54,538 nucleotides of DNA. Origin: Lactobacillus gigeriorum DSM 23908 = CRBIP 24.85. Lineage in GTDB: Bacteria > Bacillota > Bacilli > Lactobacillales > Lactobacillaceae. The notes under the pieces were generated by a model that saw only the letters and a list, made by a program, of their open reading frames with translations, ran no database searches and was not told where the DNA came from. This document shows, in pieces, positions 34,581 through 45,642 of the stretch (the first letter of the stretch is position 1; every line of letters begins with the position of its first letter). The stretch spans positions 1 to 54,538 of the forward strand of contig NZ_CAKC01000030.1 in the NCBI RefSeq assembly GCF_000296855.1, read 5' to 3'. Both the position numbers and the translations under genes were made by a program.

Positions 34581-37500
34581 TTGATCGACGTAAATAAGTT
34601 TGAAAGTATGCAAATTGGGATTGCTTCACCAAATAAGATCAGAAGTTGGTCTTACGGTGAGGTTAAGAAACCTGAAACAATCAATTATCGTACTTTAAAA
34701 CCAGAAAAAGATGGTTTGTTCGATGAACGTATTTTCGGACCAACCAAAGATTGGTCTTGTACCTGTGGTAAATACAAGGGTGTGAGATACCGTGGTATCG
34801 TTTGTGACCGTTGTGGTGTCGAAGTAACTTCTGCTAAGGTTAGAAGAGAAAGAATGGGTCACATTGAATTAGCTGCCCCTGTAACTCATATTTGGTACTT
34901 CAAAGGTATTCCTTCTCGTATGGGTTTGGTGTTGGACATTTCACCAAGACTTTTGGAAGAAGTTATTTACTTTGCAGCCTACATTGTTATTGATCCAGGT
35001 GATACAGACCTTGAACCAAAACAACTTTTGACTGAAGCTGAATATCGTGAACAAAAAGAAAAGTACGGTAATCGCTTTGTTGCTAAAATGGGTGCGGAAG
35101 CTATTCGCGACTTGTTAAGACAAGTTGACTTGGATAAAGAAGTTAAAGCTTTGAAGCAAGAACTTCAATCAGCTACTGGACAAAAGCGTACTCGTGCAAT
35201 TAGAAGATTAGATATTCTTGATGCCTTCAAGAATTCGGGTAATAAGCCTGAATGGATGGTTATGGATGCTGTTCCAGTTATTCCACCAGACTTACGTCCA
35301 ATGGTTCAATTGGAAGGAGGTCGTTTTGCTACCTCAGATTTGAACGATTTGTATCGTCGTGTTATCAACCGTAACAACCGTTTGAAGCGTTTATTGGACT
35401 TGAATGCTCCTAACATCATCGTTCAAAACGAAAAGAGAATGCTTCAAGAAGCTGTTGATGCATTGATTGATAATGGTCGTCGTGGCCGTCCAGTTGTAGG
35501 ACCAGGTAACCGTCCACTTAAATCGCTATCACACATGCTTAAAGGTAAGCAAGGTAGATTCCGTCAAAACTTGCTTGGTAAGCGTGTTGACTACTCAGGT
35601 CGTTCAGTTATCGATGTTTCACCTAAATTGAAGCTTTACCAATGTGGTGTCCCTCGTCCAATGGCACTTGAATTGTTCAAGCCATTTGTAATGCATGAAT
35701 TAGTAAAGCGTGGTATTGCTTCAAACATCAAGAACGCTAAGCGTAAGATTGATCGTGAAGATGATGACATCTGGGATGTATTGGAAGATGTTATTAAGGA
35801 ACGTCCAGTTTTACTTAACCGGGCACCTACGCTTCACCGTTTGAGTATTCAAGCCTTTGAACCAGTATTGGTACCAGGTAAGTCGATTAGATTGCACCCA
35901 TTGACATGTGAAGCTTACAACGCTGACTTCGATGGTGACCAGATGGCCATTCACGTTCCTTTGTCAGATGAAGCAGTTGCTGAATCTAGATTATTGATGT
36001 TGGCAGCTCACCACATCTTGGCTCCTAAGGATGGTAAGCCAATCGTTACTCCATCACAGGATGTCGTTTTGGGTAACTACTGGTTGACTCAAGCTGAAAA
36101 GGGCAGAGAAGGTGAAGGTATGGTATTTACTTCACCTGCTGAAGCAACTGTTGCTTATGAAAATGGCGATATTCACTACCACACTATTATTGGTATGGCA
36201 GCTGATTCTATGCCTGAAAAGCCATGGCCAAAGGGTTATGAACATAAGATTTTCATTACTACATACGGTAAGTTAGTCTTTAACCAAATTTTCCCAGCTG
36301 ATTACTTCTACATTAATGAACCAACTGAAGAAAATTTAAATAACCCATTGGACGTTAAGTACTTCTTGGAAGATGGCGAAAACATTCAAGAAAAGATTGA
36401 TACAGTTGCAGACGATTTGATTGCTACACCATTTAAGGGTAGTTTCTTATCAGACTCAATTGCTACGGTTTACAAGTACTACAAGGTTCAAAGAACTTCA
36501 GAATATCTTGATGACTTGAAGAAATTGGGCTACACTAGTTCAACTACTTCTGGTATTACTATTGGTATGACTGATGTTCCTGAAATTGCCGATAAGGATG
36601 AAAAGGTAGATAAGGCTCACAAACAAGTTGATATTGTCTCTAAGCAATTTAGACGTGGTTTGATTACTGAGCAAGAACGTCATGATCGTGTAATTAGCAT
36701 TTGGAACGCATGTAAAGATGAAGTTCAAAATGAAATTGCCCAAATCTATGACCCAAGAAACCCAATCACAATCATGGCCGACTCTGGTGCCCGTGGTAAC
36801 ATTTCAAACTTTACTCAGCTTGCTGGTATGCGTGGCTTGATGGCTACTCCTAACGGTGGTTTGTTCGAAATCCCAGTTACTTCAAACTTTAAAGAAGGTT
36901 TGTCAGTATTGGAATTGTTCATGTCCACTCACGGTGCTCGTAAGGGTATGACGGATACGGCTTTGAAGACTGCTCAATCAGGATACTTAACCCGTCGTTT
37001 GGTTGATGTTGCTCAAGACGTTATCATCCGTGAAGATGATTGTGGTACTGATCGTGGTATCACAGTTCACGCAATTATGGAAGGCGACGAATTAATTGAA
37101 CCATTATTTGATCGTTTAGTTGGTCGTTTCACTAATGAAACTGTTAAGGATCCACAAACTGGTAAAGCTATTGTAGGCAAGAACGTTATGATGGACGAAA
37201 ATCTTGCCCACAAGATTGTTGATGCAGGTGTAACTCACGTTAACATTAGATCAATCCTCACCTGTGATACTCCTCACGGTGTATGCCGCAAGTGTTATGG
37301 TATGAACCTTGCTACTGGTGAAGAAGTTGAAGTGGGTGAAGCAGTTGGTACTGTTGCTGCTCAATCAATCGGTGAACCAGGTACCCAGCTTACTTTGAGA
37401 ACTTTCCACAACGGTGGGGTTGCCGGTGCAGAAGATATTACTCAGGGTCTTCCTCGTGTTCAAGAATTGTTTGAAGCACGTAATCCTAAGGGTCGTGCGA

Positions 37501-38234
37501 CAATTTCTGAAGTTGATGGTGTTGTTGATTCAATTCAAGAAAACCCAGCTGATCACACTAGAGAAATTACTGTAAAAGGTAAGATCGATGCTAGAACTTA
37601 TAGCGTTGCCTACACTGCTTCAGTAGCAGTAGCTGAAGGCGATACTGTACGTCGTGGTGATAAGTTGACTTTGGGTTCAATTGATCCTAAGGAATTGATC
37701 CAAGTAACTGATACTTTGACTACTGAAAAGTACATTCTAGCTGAAGTTCAAAAAGCATATAGAATGCAGGGTGTTGATATTTCAGATAAGCACGTTGAAG
37801 TATTGACTCGTCAAATGTTGCAAAAGGTTAGAGTACTTGATCCAGGTGAAACTGACATCTTACCAGGTGAAGTTATGGATATCGGTCAATTTAGAGACCG
37901 CAACAAGCAAGTGATTATTTCTGGTGGAATCCCAGCAACTGCACAAAGTGTTATCTTAGGTATTACCAAGGCTGCTTTGGAAACTAACAGTTTCTTGTCA
38001 GCCGCTTCATTCCAAGAAACTACTCGTGTACTTACTGATGCATCAATCAGAGGTAAGAACGATCCATTGCTTGGACTTAAGGAAAACGTTATTATCGGTA
38101 AGATTATTCCTGCTGGTACTGGTATGCCAGTTTACCGTAATATGGAACCAAAAGCAGATGTTGAAAAAGCTAATTCAGTATATTCGATCGCTGATATCGA
38201 AAAGGGTATGAATAGCGAAAAAGCTGCTAAATAA
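34581..38234 (+). CDS. rpoC: RNA polymerase beta' subunit
   Basis: 1217 aa. The zinc ribbon CTCGKYKG ... CDRCG is near the N-terminus, the catalytic Mg-binding [12 protein letters not shown] is near residue 450, and the second zinc site [13 protein letters not shown] is near 895. The TTG start at 34581 follows TAGGAGG. Co-transcribed with rpoB. A strong terminator follows. Confidence 0.97.
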   Translation: MIDVNKFESMQIGIASPNKIRSWSYGEVKKPETINYRTLKPEKDGLFDERIFGPTKDWSCTCGKYKGVRYRGIVCDRCGVEVTSAKVRRERMGHIELAAPVTHIWYFKGIPSRMGLVLDISPRLLEEVIYFAAYIVIDPGDTDLEPKQLLTEAEYREQKEKYGNRFVAKMGAEAIRDLLRQVDLDKEVKALKQELQSATGQKRTRAIRRLDILDAFKNSGNKPEWMVMDAVPVIPPDLRPMVQLEGGRFATSDLNDLYRRVINRNNRLKRLLDLNAPNIIVQNEKRMLQEAVDALIDNGRRGRPVVGPGNRPLKSLSHMLKGKQGRFRQNLLGKRVDYSGRSVIDVSPKLKLYQCGVPRPMALELFKPFVMHELVKRGIASNIKNAKRKIDREDDDIWDVLEDVIKERPVLLNRAPTLHRLSIQAFEPVLVPGKSIRLHPLTCEAYNADFDGDQMAIHVPLSDEAVAESRLLMLAAHHILAPKDGKPIVTPSQDVVLGNYWLTQAEKGREGEGMVFTSPAEATVAYENGDIHYHTIIGMAADSMPEKPWPKGYEHKIFITTYGKLVFNQIFPADYFYINEPTEENLNNPLDVKYFLEDGENIQEKIDTVADDLIATPFKGSFLSDSIATVYKYYKVQRTSEYLDDLKKLGYTSSTTSGITIGMTDVPEIADKDEKVDKAHKQVDIVSKQFRRGLITEQERHDRVISIWNACKDEVQNEIAQIYDPRNPITIMADSGARGNISNFTQLAGMRGLMATPNGGLFEIPVTSNFKEGLSVLELFMSTHGARKGMTDTALKTAQSGYLTRRLVDVAQDVIIREDDCGTDRGITVHAIMEGDELIEPLFDRLVGRFTNETVKDPQTGKAIVGKNVMMDENLAHKIVDAGVTHVNIRSILTCDTPHGVCRKCYGMNLATGEEVEVGEAVGTVAAQSIGEPGTQLTLRTFHNGGVAGAEDITQGLPRVQELFEARNPKGRATISEVDGVVDSIQENPADHTREITVKGKIDARTYSVAYTASVAVAEGDTVRRGDKLTLGSIDPKELIQVTDTLTTEKYILAEVQKAYRMQGVDISDKHVEVLTRQMLQKVRVLDPGETDILPGEVMDIGQFRDRNKQVIISGGIPATAQSVILGITKAALETNSFLSAASFQETTRVLTDASIRGKNDPLLGLKENVIIGKIIPAGTGMPVYRNMEPKADVEKANSVYSIADIEKGMNSEKAAK

Positions 38235-38257
38235 ATTTAATAACTGTTAGAGAAAGA

Positions 38258-38299
38258 AAGACGATAAATCCACTATTAAAACGGATTTATCGTCTTTTT
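38258..38299. terminator. Terminator after rpoC, shared with convergent comC
   Basis: AAAGACGATAAATCC / GGATTTATCGTCTTT stem with a T run on the plus strand; the minus strand has a weaker CTTTCTTTCT tail. Confidence 0.88.
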
Positions 38300-38300
38300 G

Positions 38301-38996
38301 TTAGTTCAAATTGAAGAAAAGGTGGTAGAGCACGGTCCCAGCGAATATATAAGGGATAAAAGCAAGACTAATCTTAATTGATTTTTGTAAAAGAAAATGC
38401 ATTAGTGCTAATAAGCAAGCTATTAAGATGATAGTATTTGCCGCCTCGGGTTTATAAAAACAGCAAAGCAATAAATATATCAATAAATCTCCACTGCCTA
38501 ATTTAGCACGTAAGATGCCAGATATAAAAACGAGTAGAATCACGATTAGATTAATCCAATCTAGAGCTGAAAGGGTTGGTTTTGAGTACCAAAGAAAAAA
38601 ACTAGCTGATAGAGTCGGAATAGACAGTAAATATGTAGGGAATTCTTGAAATGAATAATCAAAAAGTGCAATCACATATAAGTAGAAAAGCCAAATAACA
38701 ACCAAAATTGTAGTTAAATCGCTAAAATTAAAACTGAAGAAACTAAGCCCGCCTATCAATTCAGTTATAATCATTTTTTTAGAGATTGCTTTTTTGCAAA
38801 AACGACATTTACCTCTAAGACACACATATGAAAGAATTGGAATTTCATCGATAATGCTTAGGGGATGTAAACAGTAATCGCAATATGAACGACCAAAAAG
38901 AATATTGAAATTCTCATGGCTAAGACGATCGAATACTAAATTTGCATGCGAACCCAAACAAGTACCGATTAAAAAGTTTGTAAAATAATAAATCAT
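38301..38996 (-). CDS. comC: Prepilin peptidase (type IV leader peptidase, ComC family)
   Basis: 231 aa membrane aspartic protease that cleaves and N-methylates the prepilin-like ComG proteins of the DNA-uptake pseudopilus. Two CxxC pairs (C39/C42 and C64/C67) form the cytoplasmic zinc loop. The catalytic aspartates are D113 (FDYSFQEFP) and D170 in the GxGD motif LGSGDLL. About seven transmembrane helices are visible. The ATG at 38996 follows ATGGAGGT; a longer in-frame extension to 39113 would cross the rpsL promoter region. It is the only competence gene here, reversed between rpoC and rpsL. Confidence 0.92.
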   Translation of the reverse strand: MIYYFTNFLIGTCLGSHANLVFDRLSHENFNILFGRSYCDYCLHPLSIIDEIPILSYVCLRGKCRFCKKAISKKMIITELIGGLSFFSFNFSDLTTILVVIWLFYLYVIALFDYSFQEFPTYLLSIPTLSASFFLWYSKPTLSALDWINLIVILLVFISGILRAKLGSGDLLIYLLLCCFYKPEAANTIILIACLLALMHFLLQKSIKISLAFIPYIFAGTVLYHLFFNLN

Positions 38997-39063
38997 AAAA
39001 AATACCTCCATTAATATAAATACGCAAAAAAAGTAAAAATCTATTTTATTTCGAAAAAAATAT

Positions 39064-39091
39064 TTGCTTTCATCAAAAAAGCGTGTAAAAT
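39064..39091 (+). promoter_or_regulatory. rpsL-rpsG-fusA promoter
   Basis: TTGCTT (39064-39069), 16-bp spacer, TAAAAT (39086-39091). Confidence 0.65.
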
Positions 39092-39099
39092 AACCATTG

Positions 39100-39183
39100 T
39101 ATGTTTTGAACAAGATATCTGTGAGTTTAAAAAGAAACTCCCGGGTGTGTGAACAAAATAGTTAATTTTAGGAGGAAAATTTA
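39100..39183 (+). promoter_or_regulatory. rpsL 5' leader with hairpin
   Basis: The leader of about 80 nt contains GAGTTT/AAACTC (loop AAAAAG), embedded in an outer TTTTG/CAAAA pairing, and ends with AGGAGG. In other bacteria S7 controls this operon; whether this hairpin is the target is unknown. Confidence 0.35.
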
Positions 39184-39591
39184 ATGCCAACCATAAATCA
39201 ATTGGTAAGAAAAGGCCGTCATTCAAAGACAACTAAATCAAAGTCACCAGCTTTGAACTACGGTTATAACAGTATGAAGAAGGAATTAGTGCTTAACCCT
39301 GCACCACAAATGCGTGGAGTTGCAACTCGTGTAGGTACTATGACACCTAGGAAACCTAACTCAGCTTTACGTAAGTACGCTCGTGTGCGTCTTTCAAACT
39401 TAATCGAAGTTACTGCCTACATTCCAGGTGAAGGCCACAACCTTCAAGAACACTCTGTTGTTTTGATTCGTGGTGGACGTGTAAAAGACCTTCCTGGTGT
39501 ACGTTACCATATTATTCGTGGTGCCCTTGATACTGCTGGTGTTGACGGCAGAAAGCAAGGCCGTTCTAAGTACGGTACAAAGAAAGCTTAA
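39184..39591 (+). CDS. rpsL: 30S ribosomal protein S12, with Arg at the streptomycin-resistance position
   Basis: 135 aa protein of the decoding site. The sequence is standard ([28 protein letters not shown]) except for two conserved spots. Residue 56 is Arg ([11 protein letters not shown]), where nearly all bacteria have Lys; Lys-to-Arg there is a known streptomycin-resistance allele (K43R in M. tuberculosis, K42R in mature E. coli numbering). The codon is AGG, one A-to-G step from AAG, and no other Arg in this gene uses AGG. Residue 43 is Met in PAPQMRG, where Lys or Arg is usual. AGGAGG precedes the ATG. First gene of the rpsL-rpsG-fusA operon. Confidence 0.97.
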   Translation: MPTINQLVRKGRHSKTTKSKSPALNYGYNSMKKELVLNPAPQMRGVATRVGTMTPRKPNSALRKYARVRLSNLIEVTAYIPGEGHNLQEHSVVLIRGGRVKDLPGVRYHIIRGALDTAGVDGRKQGRSKYGTKKA

Positions 39592-39605
39592 GGAGGATTT
39601 AAATA

Positions 39606-40076
39606 ATGCCTAGAAAAGGTCATGTAACTAAGAGAGACGTTTTAGCAGATCCAGTTTACAACTCAAAACTTGTTACTAAGTTAATCAACCACTTGATGAT
39701 TGATGGTAAGAGAGCAAAGGCATCTTCAATTCTTTACGATGCTTTCAACATTGTTAAGGACAAGACTGGTAAGGAACCACTTGAAGTCTTTGAAGAAGCA
39801 ATGAACAATGTTATGCCAGTTTTGGAAGTTAGAGCTCGTCGTATCGGTGGTTCTAACTACCAAATCCCAGTTGAAGTTCGTCCAGACAGAAGAACTACTT
39901 TGGGATTAAGATGGTTGGTATCATATGCACGTTTACGTAACGAACACACTATGGATGAACGTTTAGCAAACGAAATTATCGATGCATCAAACAACACTGG
40001 TTCAGCTGTTAAGAAGCGTGAAGATGTTCACCGTATGGCTGAAGCAAACCGTGCATTTGCACACTACCGCTTCTAA
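39606..40076 (+). CDS. rpsG: 30S ribosomal protein S7
   Basis: 156 aa 30S-head protein that nucleates 3'-domain assembly and contacts the E-site tRNA. It begins [20 protein letters not shown] and has the [17 protein letters not shown] signature. AAGGAGG precedes the start, and it lies 14 bp after rpsL in the same operon. Confidence 0.98.
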   Translation: MPRKGHVTKRDVLADPVYNSKLVTKLINHLMIDGKRAKASSILYDAFNIVKDKTGKEPLEVFEEAMNNVMPVLEVRARRIGGSNYQIPVEVRPDRRTTLGLRWLVSYARLRNEHTMDERLANEIIDASNNTGSAVKKREDVHRMAEANRAFAHYRF

Positions 40077-40114
40077 TTTAGTTACCCGTTTTATTTTAAG
40101 GAGAGAATTTATTT

Positions 40115-42208
40115 ATGGCTAACAAGCGTGAATTTCCATTAGAAAAAACACGTAACATTGGTATCATGGCCCACATCGATGCGGGTAAAACTACCACTAC
40201 TGAACGTATCCTTTACTACACTGGTAAGATCCACAAGATTGGTGAAACTCACGAAGGTGATTCACAAATGGACTGGATGGAAGAAGAAAAGGAACGTGGT
40301 ATCACTATTACTTCTGCAGCTACTACTGCACAATGGAATGACTACAGAATCAACATTATTGATACCCCAGGACACGTTGACTTCACTATCGAAGTAGAAC
40401 GTTCACTTCGTGTTCTTGATGGTGCCGTTACTGTTTTGGATGCCCAATCAGGTGTTGAACCTCAAACTGAAAACGTTTGGCGTCAAGCTGAAACTTACGG
40501 CGTTCCAAGAATTGTTTTTGTTAACAAGATGGATAAGATCGGTGCTGACTTTGACTTCTCAGTAAAGACTTTGCATGAAAGATTGAATGCGAATGCTCAT
40601 GCAGTTCAAATGCCAATCGGTGCTGAAGATCAATTTGAAGGTGTTATCGACTTAATCAACATGGTTGCTGACATCTACGATGAAGATAAGTTAGGTGCTA
40701 AGTGGGATACTGTTCCAGTTCCTGATGAATACAAAGAAGAAGCTGAAAAGCGTCGTGCTGAATTAATTGAAGCAGTTGCTGATGTTGATGACGACATCAT
40801 GGAAAAATACCTTAATGGTGATGAAATCAGCAACGAAGACTTGAAGAAGGCAATCCGTAAGGCTACTCTTCAACTTAAGTTCTTCCCAGTATTTGCTGGT
40901 TCAGCATTCAAGAACAAGGGTGTTCAAATGATGCTTGATGGTGTTGTTGATTACTTGCCATCACCATTGGACGTTAAGCCTTATGTTGCTCACGAACCAA
41001 AAACTGGTGATGAAGTTGAATTGCTTGCCGATGATAACAAGCCATTTGCAGCTTTGGCATTCAAGATCGCAACTGACCCATTTGTAGGTCGTTTGACTTT
41101 CATCCGTGTCTACACCGGTTCATTACAATCAGGTTCATACGTATTGAACGCATCAAAGAATAGTCGTGAACGTGTTGGTCGTTTGTTGCAAATGCACGCC
41201 AACTCAAGAACTGAAATCCCTGAAGTATTCTCAGGTGATATCGCTGGTGCGATCGGTTTGAAGAACACTACTACTGGTGACTCATTAACTGATCCTGATC
41301 ATCCACTTATTTTGGAAAGTCTTCAAGTTCCAGATCCAGTTATTCAAGTTTCTGTTGAACCTAAATCAAAGGCTGACCGTGATAAGATGGACGTTGCTTT
41401 GCAAAAGCTTACTGAAGAAGACCCAACTTTCAAGGCAGAAACTAACCCTGAAACTGGTCAAACTTTGATTGCCGGAATGGGTGAACTTCACCTCGATATC
41501 ATGGTTGAAAGAATGAAGCGTGAATTTAACGTTGAAGCTGAAATTGGTCAACCACAAGTTGCTTATCGTGAAACCTTCACCAAGGAAGCTAAGGCACAAG
41601 GTAAGTTTGTTCGTCAATCCGGTGGTAAAGGTCAATATGGTGACGTTTGGATTGAATTTACTCCAAATGAAGAAGGTAAAGGCTACGAATTTGAAGATGC
41701 TATTGTCGGTGGTGTAGTTCCTCGTGAATTTATCCCATCAGTTGATGCAGGTCTTCAAGAAGCTATGCAAAACGGTGTTCTTGCTGGTTACCCATTGATC
41801 GACGTTAAGGCTAAGCTTTACGATGGTTCATACCACGAAGTCGACTCATCAGAAGCTGCCTTCAAGGTTGCTGCTTCTCTTGCTTTGAGAAACGCTGCTC
41901 CTAAGGCTGGTGCAGTAATTCTTGAACCTATCATGAAAGTTCAAGTAATTACTCCTGAAGAATACTTAGGTGATGTAATGGGTTCAGTTACTGCTCGTCG
42001 TGGTAACATGGAAGGAATGGAAGATCGTTCAGGCGCTAAGGTATTAAATGCTATGGTTCCACTTGCTGAAATGTTTGGTTACGCAACTACTTTGCGTTCA
42101 TCAACTCAAGGTCGTGGTACTTTCACTATGGTATTTGACCACTACGCACCAACTCCTAAGTCAATTCAAGAAGAAATTATCAAGAAACGTGGCGGCGAAG
42201 CTAACTAA
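40115..42208 (+). CDS. fusA: Elongation factor G
   Basis: 697 aa GTPase that drives ribosomal translocation and, with RRF, recycling. G1 AHIDAGKT, the switch II motif DTPGHVDF and G4 NKMD are present in the first 145 residues, followed by domains II-V. AAGGAGAG precedes the ATG. Third gene of the str operon; tuf does not follow here. A terminator separates it from the S10 operon. Confidence 0.98.
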   Translation: MANKREFPLEKTRNIGIMAHIDAGKTTTTERILYYTGKIHKIGETHEGDSQMDWMEEEKERGITITSAATTAQWNDYRINIIDTPGHVDFTIEVERSLRVLDGAVTVLDAQSGVEPQTENVWRQAETYGVPRIVFVNKMDKIGADFDFSVKTLHERLNANAHAVQMPIGAEDQFEGVIDLINMVADIYDEDKLGAKWDTVPVPDEYKEEAEKRRAELIEAVADVDDDIMEKYLNGDEISNEDLKKAIRKATLQLKFFPVFAGSAFKNKGVQMMLDGVVDYLPSPLDVKPYVAHEPKTGDEVELLADDNKPFAALAFKIATDPFVGRLTFIRVYTGSLQSGSYVLNASKNSRERVGRLLQMHANSRTEIPEVFSGDIAGAIGLKNTTTGDSLTDPDHPLILESLQVPDPVIQVSVEPKSKADRDKMDVALQKLTEEDPTFKAETNPETGQTLIAGMGELHLDIMVERMKREFNVEAEIGQPQVAYRETFTKEAKAQGKFVRQSGGKGQYGDVWIEFTPNEEGKGYEFEDAIVGGVVPREFIPSVDAGLQEAMQNGVLAGYPLIDVKAKLYDGSYHEVDSSEAAFKVAASLALRNAAPKAGAVILEPIMKVQVITPEEYLGDVMGSVTARRGNMEGMEDRSGAKVLNAMVPLAEMFGYATTLRSSTQGRGTFTMVFDHYAPTPKSIQEEIIKKRGGEAN

Positions 42209-42219
42209 TCTTTGATAAG

Positions 42220-42255
42220 AAAAAGTAAGTTTGGTTAATCCAAGCTTATTTTTTT
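42220..42255 (+). terminator. Terminator after fusA
   Basis: AGTAAGTTTGG / CCAAGCTTATT stem (with G-T pairs) followed by seven Ts. From here to 42559 (about 300 bases) there is no gene, only the S10 promoter and leader. Confidence 0.85.
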
Positions 42256-42368
42256 GTTTTCAGAAATTAAAAATGATAAAAGAAATTTTTGTTGAGTTTA
42301 GCAATTTAATATAGAAGAAAACAGAAAACGATTTCCATAAAAAAATTGAGAAACAGCGAGTGAAACAC

Positions 42369-42397
42369 TTGATATTTCTACTCGGACCAAGTACAAT
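42369..42397 (+). promoter_or_regulatory. S10-operon promoter
   Basis: TTGATA (42369-42374), 17-bp spacer, TACAAT (42392-42397). It drives the long ribosomal-protein operon starting at rpsJ. Confidence 0.85.
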
Positions 42398-42403
42398 AGT
42401 CTT

Positions 42404-42559
42404 TGTGCATTTGGGCGTATTATGCTCTCGCACAGTAAAATGTTGTTAAGCTTTGACGCAAAAGGTTGCGGCACACCAGGCTGCATTGCCACAGTGGTGC
42501 GTCGGTAATTTTTGTTGAGCTAGTCATCTTTTTAAAGAAGACGCTAAGGAGGTAATTTA
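42404..42559 (+). promoter_or_regulatory. S10-operon leader RNA, candidate ribosomal-protein (L4) control element
   Basis: A leader of about 155 nt without an ORF. A compound hairpin at about 42456-42507 pairs GACG with CGTC, then CACCA with TGGTG, then GGC with GCC around TGCATT. A second AT-rich hairpin (GTC-a-TCTTT / AAAGA-a-GAC) lies just before the AGGAGG of rpsJ. In E. coli and some other bacteria L4 binds the S10 leader to repress the operon; that this structure does so is inference. Confidence 0.55.
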
Positions 42560-42868
42560 ATGGCAAGTCAATCAATTCGTATCAGACTTAAGTCATACGA
42601 ACATGGTATTCTCGATGAATCAGCTGCTAAGATCGTAGCTAGTGCGAAGAGAACTGGTGCAGAAATTTCAGGTCCAGTTCCACTTCCTACTGAAAGAACT
42701 TTGTTTACTGTTCTTCGTTCACCACACAAGGACAAGGACTCACGTGAACAATTCGAAATGCGTACTCACAAGCGCTTGATCGATATTTTGAATCCAACAC
42801 CTAAGACTGTTGATTCATTAATGAAGCTTGATCTACCAAGTGGCGTAGACATCGAAATCAAATTATAA
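42560..42868 (+). CDS. rpsJ: 30S ribosomal protein S10
   Basis: 102 aa 30S-head protein that also pairs with NusB in transcription antitermination. [20 protein letters not shown] and the [12 protein letters not shown] loop are characteristic. AAGGAGG precedes the ATG. First gene of the S10 operon, behind a structured leader. Confidence 0.98.
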   Translation: MASQSIRIRLKSYEHGILDESAAKIVASAKRTGAEISGPVPLPTERTLFTVLRSPHKDKDSREQFEMRTHKRLIDILNPTPKTVDSLMKLDLPSGVDIEIKL

Positions 42869-42893
42869 TTTTTAGATAGAAAGAGGTGTAAAC

Positions 42894-43532
42894 ATGACCA
42901 AAGGAATCTTAGGAAGAAAAGTTGGTATGACTCAAATCTTCACTAAAGATGGTATCCTTGTTCCAGTAACTGTTGTTGAAGCAACTCCTAACGTTGTTAT
43001 GCAAGTTAAGACTGTTGAATCAGATGGTTACGAAGCAGTTCAATTGGGTTACCAAGACAAGCGTGAAGTATTGAGCAACAAACCAGAAAAAGGTCATGCT
43101 GAAAAAGCTAAGACTTCGCCTAAGCGCTTCATTCGGGAAATCCGCGGTGTTGAGCTTAAGGACTATGAAGTAGGCTCAGAAGTTACTGTGGATACATTTA
43201 AGGAAGGTGACGTCGTAGACGTTACTGGTACTACAAGAGGTCATGGATACCAAGGTAACATTAAGCGTTGGGGTCAATCAAGAGGACCAGAAACTCACGG
43301 TTCAAGATACCACAGAATTCCTGGTTCAATGGGCTCAATCATCAACCGTGTGCCAAAGGGTAAGAAGTTGCCAGGTCACATGGGTGTAAAGACTGTTACT
43401 ATTGAAAACCTAGTAATTGAAAAAGTTGTTGCAGACAAGAACGTATTGATGATTAAAGGTAACGTTCCTGGTGCTAAGAACTCATTAATCGTTGTTAAGT
43501 CAGCTGCTAAGGCTGCAAACGCTGATAAGTAG
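42894..43532 (+). CDS. rplC: 50S ribosomal protein L3
   Basis: 212 aa protein whose long central extension approaches the peptidyl-transferase centre and helps initiate 50S assembly. [18 protein letters not shown] starts it, and the extension [13 protein letters not shown] is intact. AGAGGTG precedes the ATG; rplD follows after 14 bp. Confidence 0.98.
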   Translation: MTKGILGRKVGMTQIFTKDGILVPVTVVEATPNVVMQVKTVESDGYEAVQLGYQDKREVLSNKPEKGHAEKAKTSPKRFIREIRGVELKDYEVGSEVTVDTFKEGDVVDVTGTTRGHGYQGNIKRWGQSRGPETHGSRYHRIPGSMGSIINRVPKGKKLPGHMGVKTVTIENLVIEKVVADKNVLMIKGNVPGAKNSLIVVKSAAKAANADK

Positions 43533-43546
43533 GAAGGAGGACTAGA

Positions 43547-44164
43547 ATGGCTAATTTAAAGGTTATGGATCAAAATGGTAAAGGCTCTGGCGAAATTACT
43601 TTAAATGACAAAGTCTTTGGTATTGAACCTAACGAAAGCGTAGTCTTTGATGCAATCATCAGACAAAGAGCTGGTAAGCGTCAAGGTACTTCAAAAGTTA
43701 AGAATAGATCTGCTGTTCGTGGCGGTGGTAAGAAGCCTTGGAGACAAAAGGGTACTGGTCGTGCTCGTCAAGGTTCAATCAGAGCTCCACAATGGCGTGG
43801 TGGTGGTATCGTATTCGGACCAACTCCTCGTTCATACGCATACTCAATGCCAAGAAAGCAACGCCGTTTGGCTATCAAGTCAGTTCTTTCTCAAAAGTTG
43901 GCTGATGAAGATTTAATTGTATTAGATCAATTAACTATGGCAGCTCCTAAGACTAAGGAATTTGTTGCTTTGTTAAACGGTTTAAATGTTGAAGGTAAGG
44001 TATTAGTTGTTTCTGACGACAAGAACGTACAACTTTCAGCTAGAAACTTGACTAAGGTTAAGGTTGTCCCAGTTAACGGTTTGAATGTTGAAGATGCAGT
44101 TAACTACCAAAAATTAATCTTGACTCAAGATGCTGTTAAGAAGATTGAGGAGGTTTTGGCTTAA
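43547..44164 (+). CDS. rplD: 50S ribosomal protein L4
   Basis: 205 aa. Its loop (about 45-100, [20 protein letters not shown]) reaches into the nascent-chain tunnel and shows no macrolide-resistance insertion or deletion by eye. In several bacteria L4 represses its own operon. GGAAGGAGG precedes the start. Its stop overlaps the rplW ATG by one base. Confidence 0.98.
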   Translation: MANLKVMDQNGKGSGEITLNDKVFGIEPNESVVFDAIIRQRAGKRQGTSKVKNRSAVRGGGKKPWRQKGTGRARQGSIRAPQWRGGGIVFGPTPRSYAYSMPRKQRRLAIKSVLSQKLADEDLIVLDQLTMAAPKTKEFVALLNGLNVEGKVLVVSDDKNVQLSARNLTKVKVVPVNGLNVEDAVNYQKLILTQDAVKKIEEVLA

Positions 44165-44472
44165 TGGACGCACGTGATATCGTTTTAAGACCAGTCATTA
44201 CTGAAAAGTCTACGAACTTAATGGACGATAAGAAGTACACTTTCGACGTGCTTTTGACCGCAACCAAGACTCAAGTTCGTGAAGCCGTTGAAGAAATTTT
44301 TGATGTTAAGGTTAAGAGCGTAAACATTATGAATGTTCGCGGCAAGGACAAGCGAGTAGGTCGCTACTTCGGTAAGACTGCTCGTCGTAGAAAAGCAATC
44401 GTTACTTTGACTAACGATTCAAATGACATCAAGATTTTCGATAACCAAGAAAATTCAGAAGACAATAAGTAA
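44164..44472 (+). CDS. rplW: 50S ribosomal protein L23
   Basis: 102 aa protein at the tunnel exit, docking site for trigger factor and SRP. It carries the family core [12 protein letters not shown] and [18 protein letters not shown]. Overlaps rplD by one base (translational coupling), with GAGGAGG inside rplD. Confidence 0.97.
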   Translation: MDARDIVLRPVITEKSTNLMDDKKYTFDVLLTATKTQVREAVEEIFDVKVKSVNIMNVRGKDKRVGRYFGKTARRRKAIVTLTNDSNDIKIFDNQENSEDNK

Positions 44473-44487
44473 TAGGAGGTCAGTCAA

Positions 44488-45324
44488 TTGGCTATTAAAG
44501 TTTACAAGCCAACCACAAATGGTCGCCGTAATATGACTTCTTCAGACTTTGCAGAAATTACTAAGACCAAGCCAGAACGCACTTTGCTTGAATCTCAATC
44601 ACATACTGCAGGTCGTAATTCATACGGTCATATTACTATTAGACATCGCGGTGGTGGTCACAAACAAAAGTACCGTATCATCGACTTTAAGCGTAATAAA
44701 GATGATGTAAAGGCAGTTGTAAAGGCAATCGAATACGATCCAAACAGAACTGCTAACATCGCATTACTTCACTACACTGATGGTGTTAAGGCATACATCC
44801 TTGCTCCTAAGGGTTTGGAAGTAGGTACTGTAGTTGAATCTGGTGAAAACGTTGATATTAAGCCAGGTAACGCATTACCATTGAAGAACATTCCTACAGG
44901 TACTGAAATTCATAACATTGAATTGAAGCCTGGTAAGGGTGGCCAACTTGTAAGAAGTGCTGGTGCATCAGCTCAAGTTCTTGGATTTGATGGTGATTAC
45001 GCATTAGTAAGATTGCAAAGTGGTGAAGTTCGTAAGATTTTGTCAGCTTGCCGTGCTACTATCGGTACTGTTGGTAATGAACAACACTCATTAATCCAAT
45101 TAGGTAAAGCTGGAAGAAAACGTTGGTTAGGCAAGCGTCCACAATCACGTGGTTCCGTAATGAACCCTAACGATCACCCACATGGTGGTGGTGAAGGTAA
45201 GGCACCTGTTGGACGTAAGCAACCTATGACTCCTTGGGGTAAGAAGGCTCGTGGTATTAAGACTAGAAATGTCAAGAAGGCTAGCGAGAAGTTAATTATT
45301 CGTCACCGCAAGGGTAGCAAGTAA
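44488..45324 (+). CDS. rplB: 50S ribosomal protein L2
   Basis: 278 aa protein required for subunit association and peptidyl transfer. The C-terminal [20 protein letters not shown] region containing the essential histidine is intact. TTG start at 44488 after TAGGAGGT. Confidence 0.98.
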   Translation: MAIKVYKPTTNGRRNMTSSDFAEITKTKPERTLLESQSHTAGRNSYGHITIRHRGGGHKQKYRIIDFKRNKDDVKAVVKAIEYDPNRTANIALLHYTDGVKAYILAPKGLEVGTVVESGENVDIKPGNALPLKNIPTGTEIHNIELKPGKGGQLVRSAGASAQVLGFDGDYALVRLQSGEVRKILSACRATIGTVGNEQHSLIQLGKAGRKRWLGKRPQSRGSVMNPNDHPHGGGEGKAPVGRKQPMTPWGKKARGIKTRNVKKASEKLIIRHRKGSK

Positions 45325-45342
45325 TAGAAGGAGGGTTAATTA

Positions 45343-45621
45343 ATGAGCCGTAGTATTAAAAAAGGTCCTTTTGCTGATGCTTCATTACTAAAGAAGGTTG
45401 ATGCACAACAAGATGCAGACAAAAAGCAAGTTATTAAGACTTGGTCACGTCGTTCAACTATTTTCCCTTCTTTTGTTGGTTTGACAATAGCTGTTTACGA
45501 TGGTAGAAAGCATGTTCCAGTTTATGTTACTGAAGACATGGTAGGTCACAAGTTAGGTGAATTTGTACCAACTAGAACTTTCCGTGGACACAAAGCTGAC
45601 GACAAGGCTACTGGTAAGTAA
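45343..45621 (+). CDS. rpsS: 30S ribosomal protein S19
   Basis: 92 aa 30S-head protein that contacts S13 and the intersubunit bridge. [18 protein letters not shown] and the C-terminal [13 protein letters not shown] are standard. GAAGGAGG precedes the ATG. Confidence 0.98.
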   Translation: MSRSIKKGPFADASLLKKVDAQQDADKKQVIKTWSRRSTIFPSFVGLTIAVYDGRKHVPVYVTEDMVGHKLGEFVPTRTFRGHKADDKATGK

Positions 45622-45642
45622 GAGGAAGGAGAAACAAACTAA

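Noticed and set aside
38997-39113. Longer N-terminus for the prepilin peptidase
   Set aside because: It would cross the rpsL promoter and adds a non-family sequence; the ATG at 38996 has ATGGAGGT at proper spacing.
42325-42345. cre-like AACGATTT motif upstream of the S10 promoter
   Set aside because: Mismatched at both ends of the consensus, and a ribosomal operon is an unlikely CcpA target.
42298-42492. Minus-strand reading frame of 64 codons in the S10 leader
   Set aside because: It runs against the strong S10 promoter and leader structure, with no ribosome binding site.
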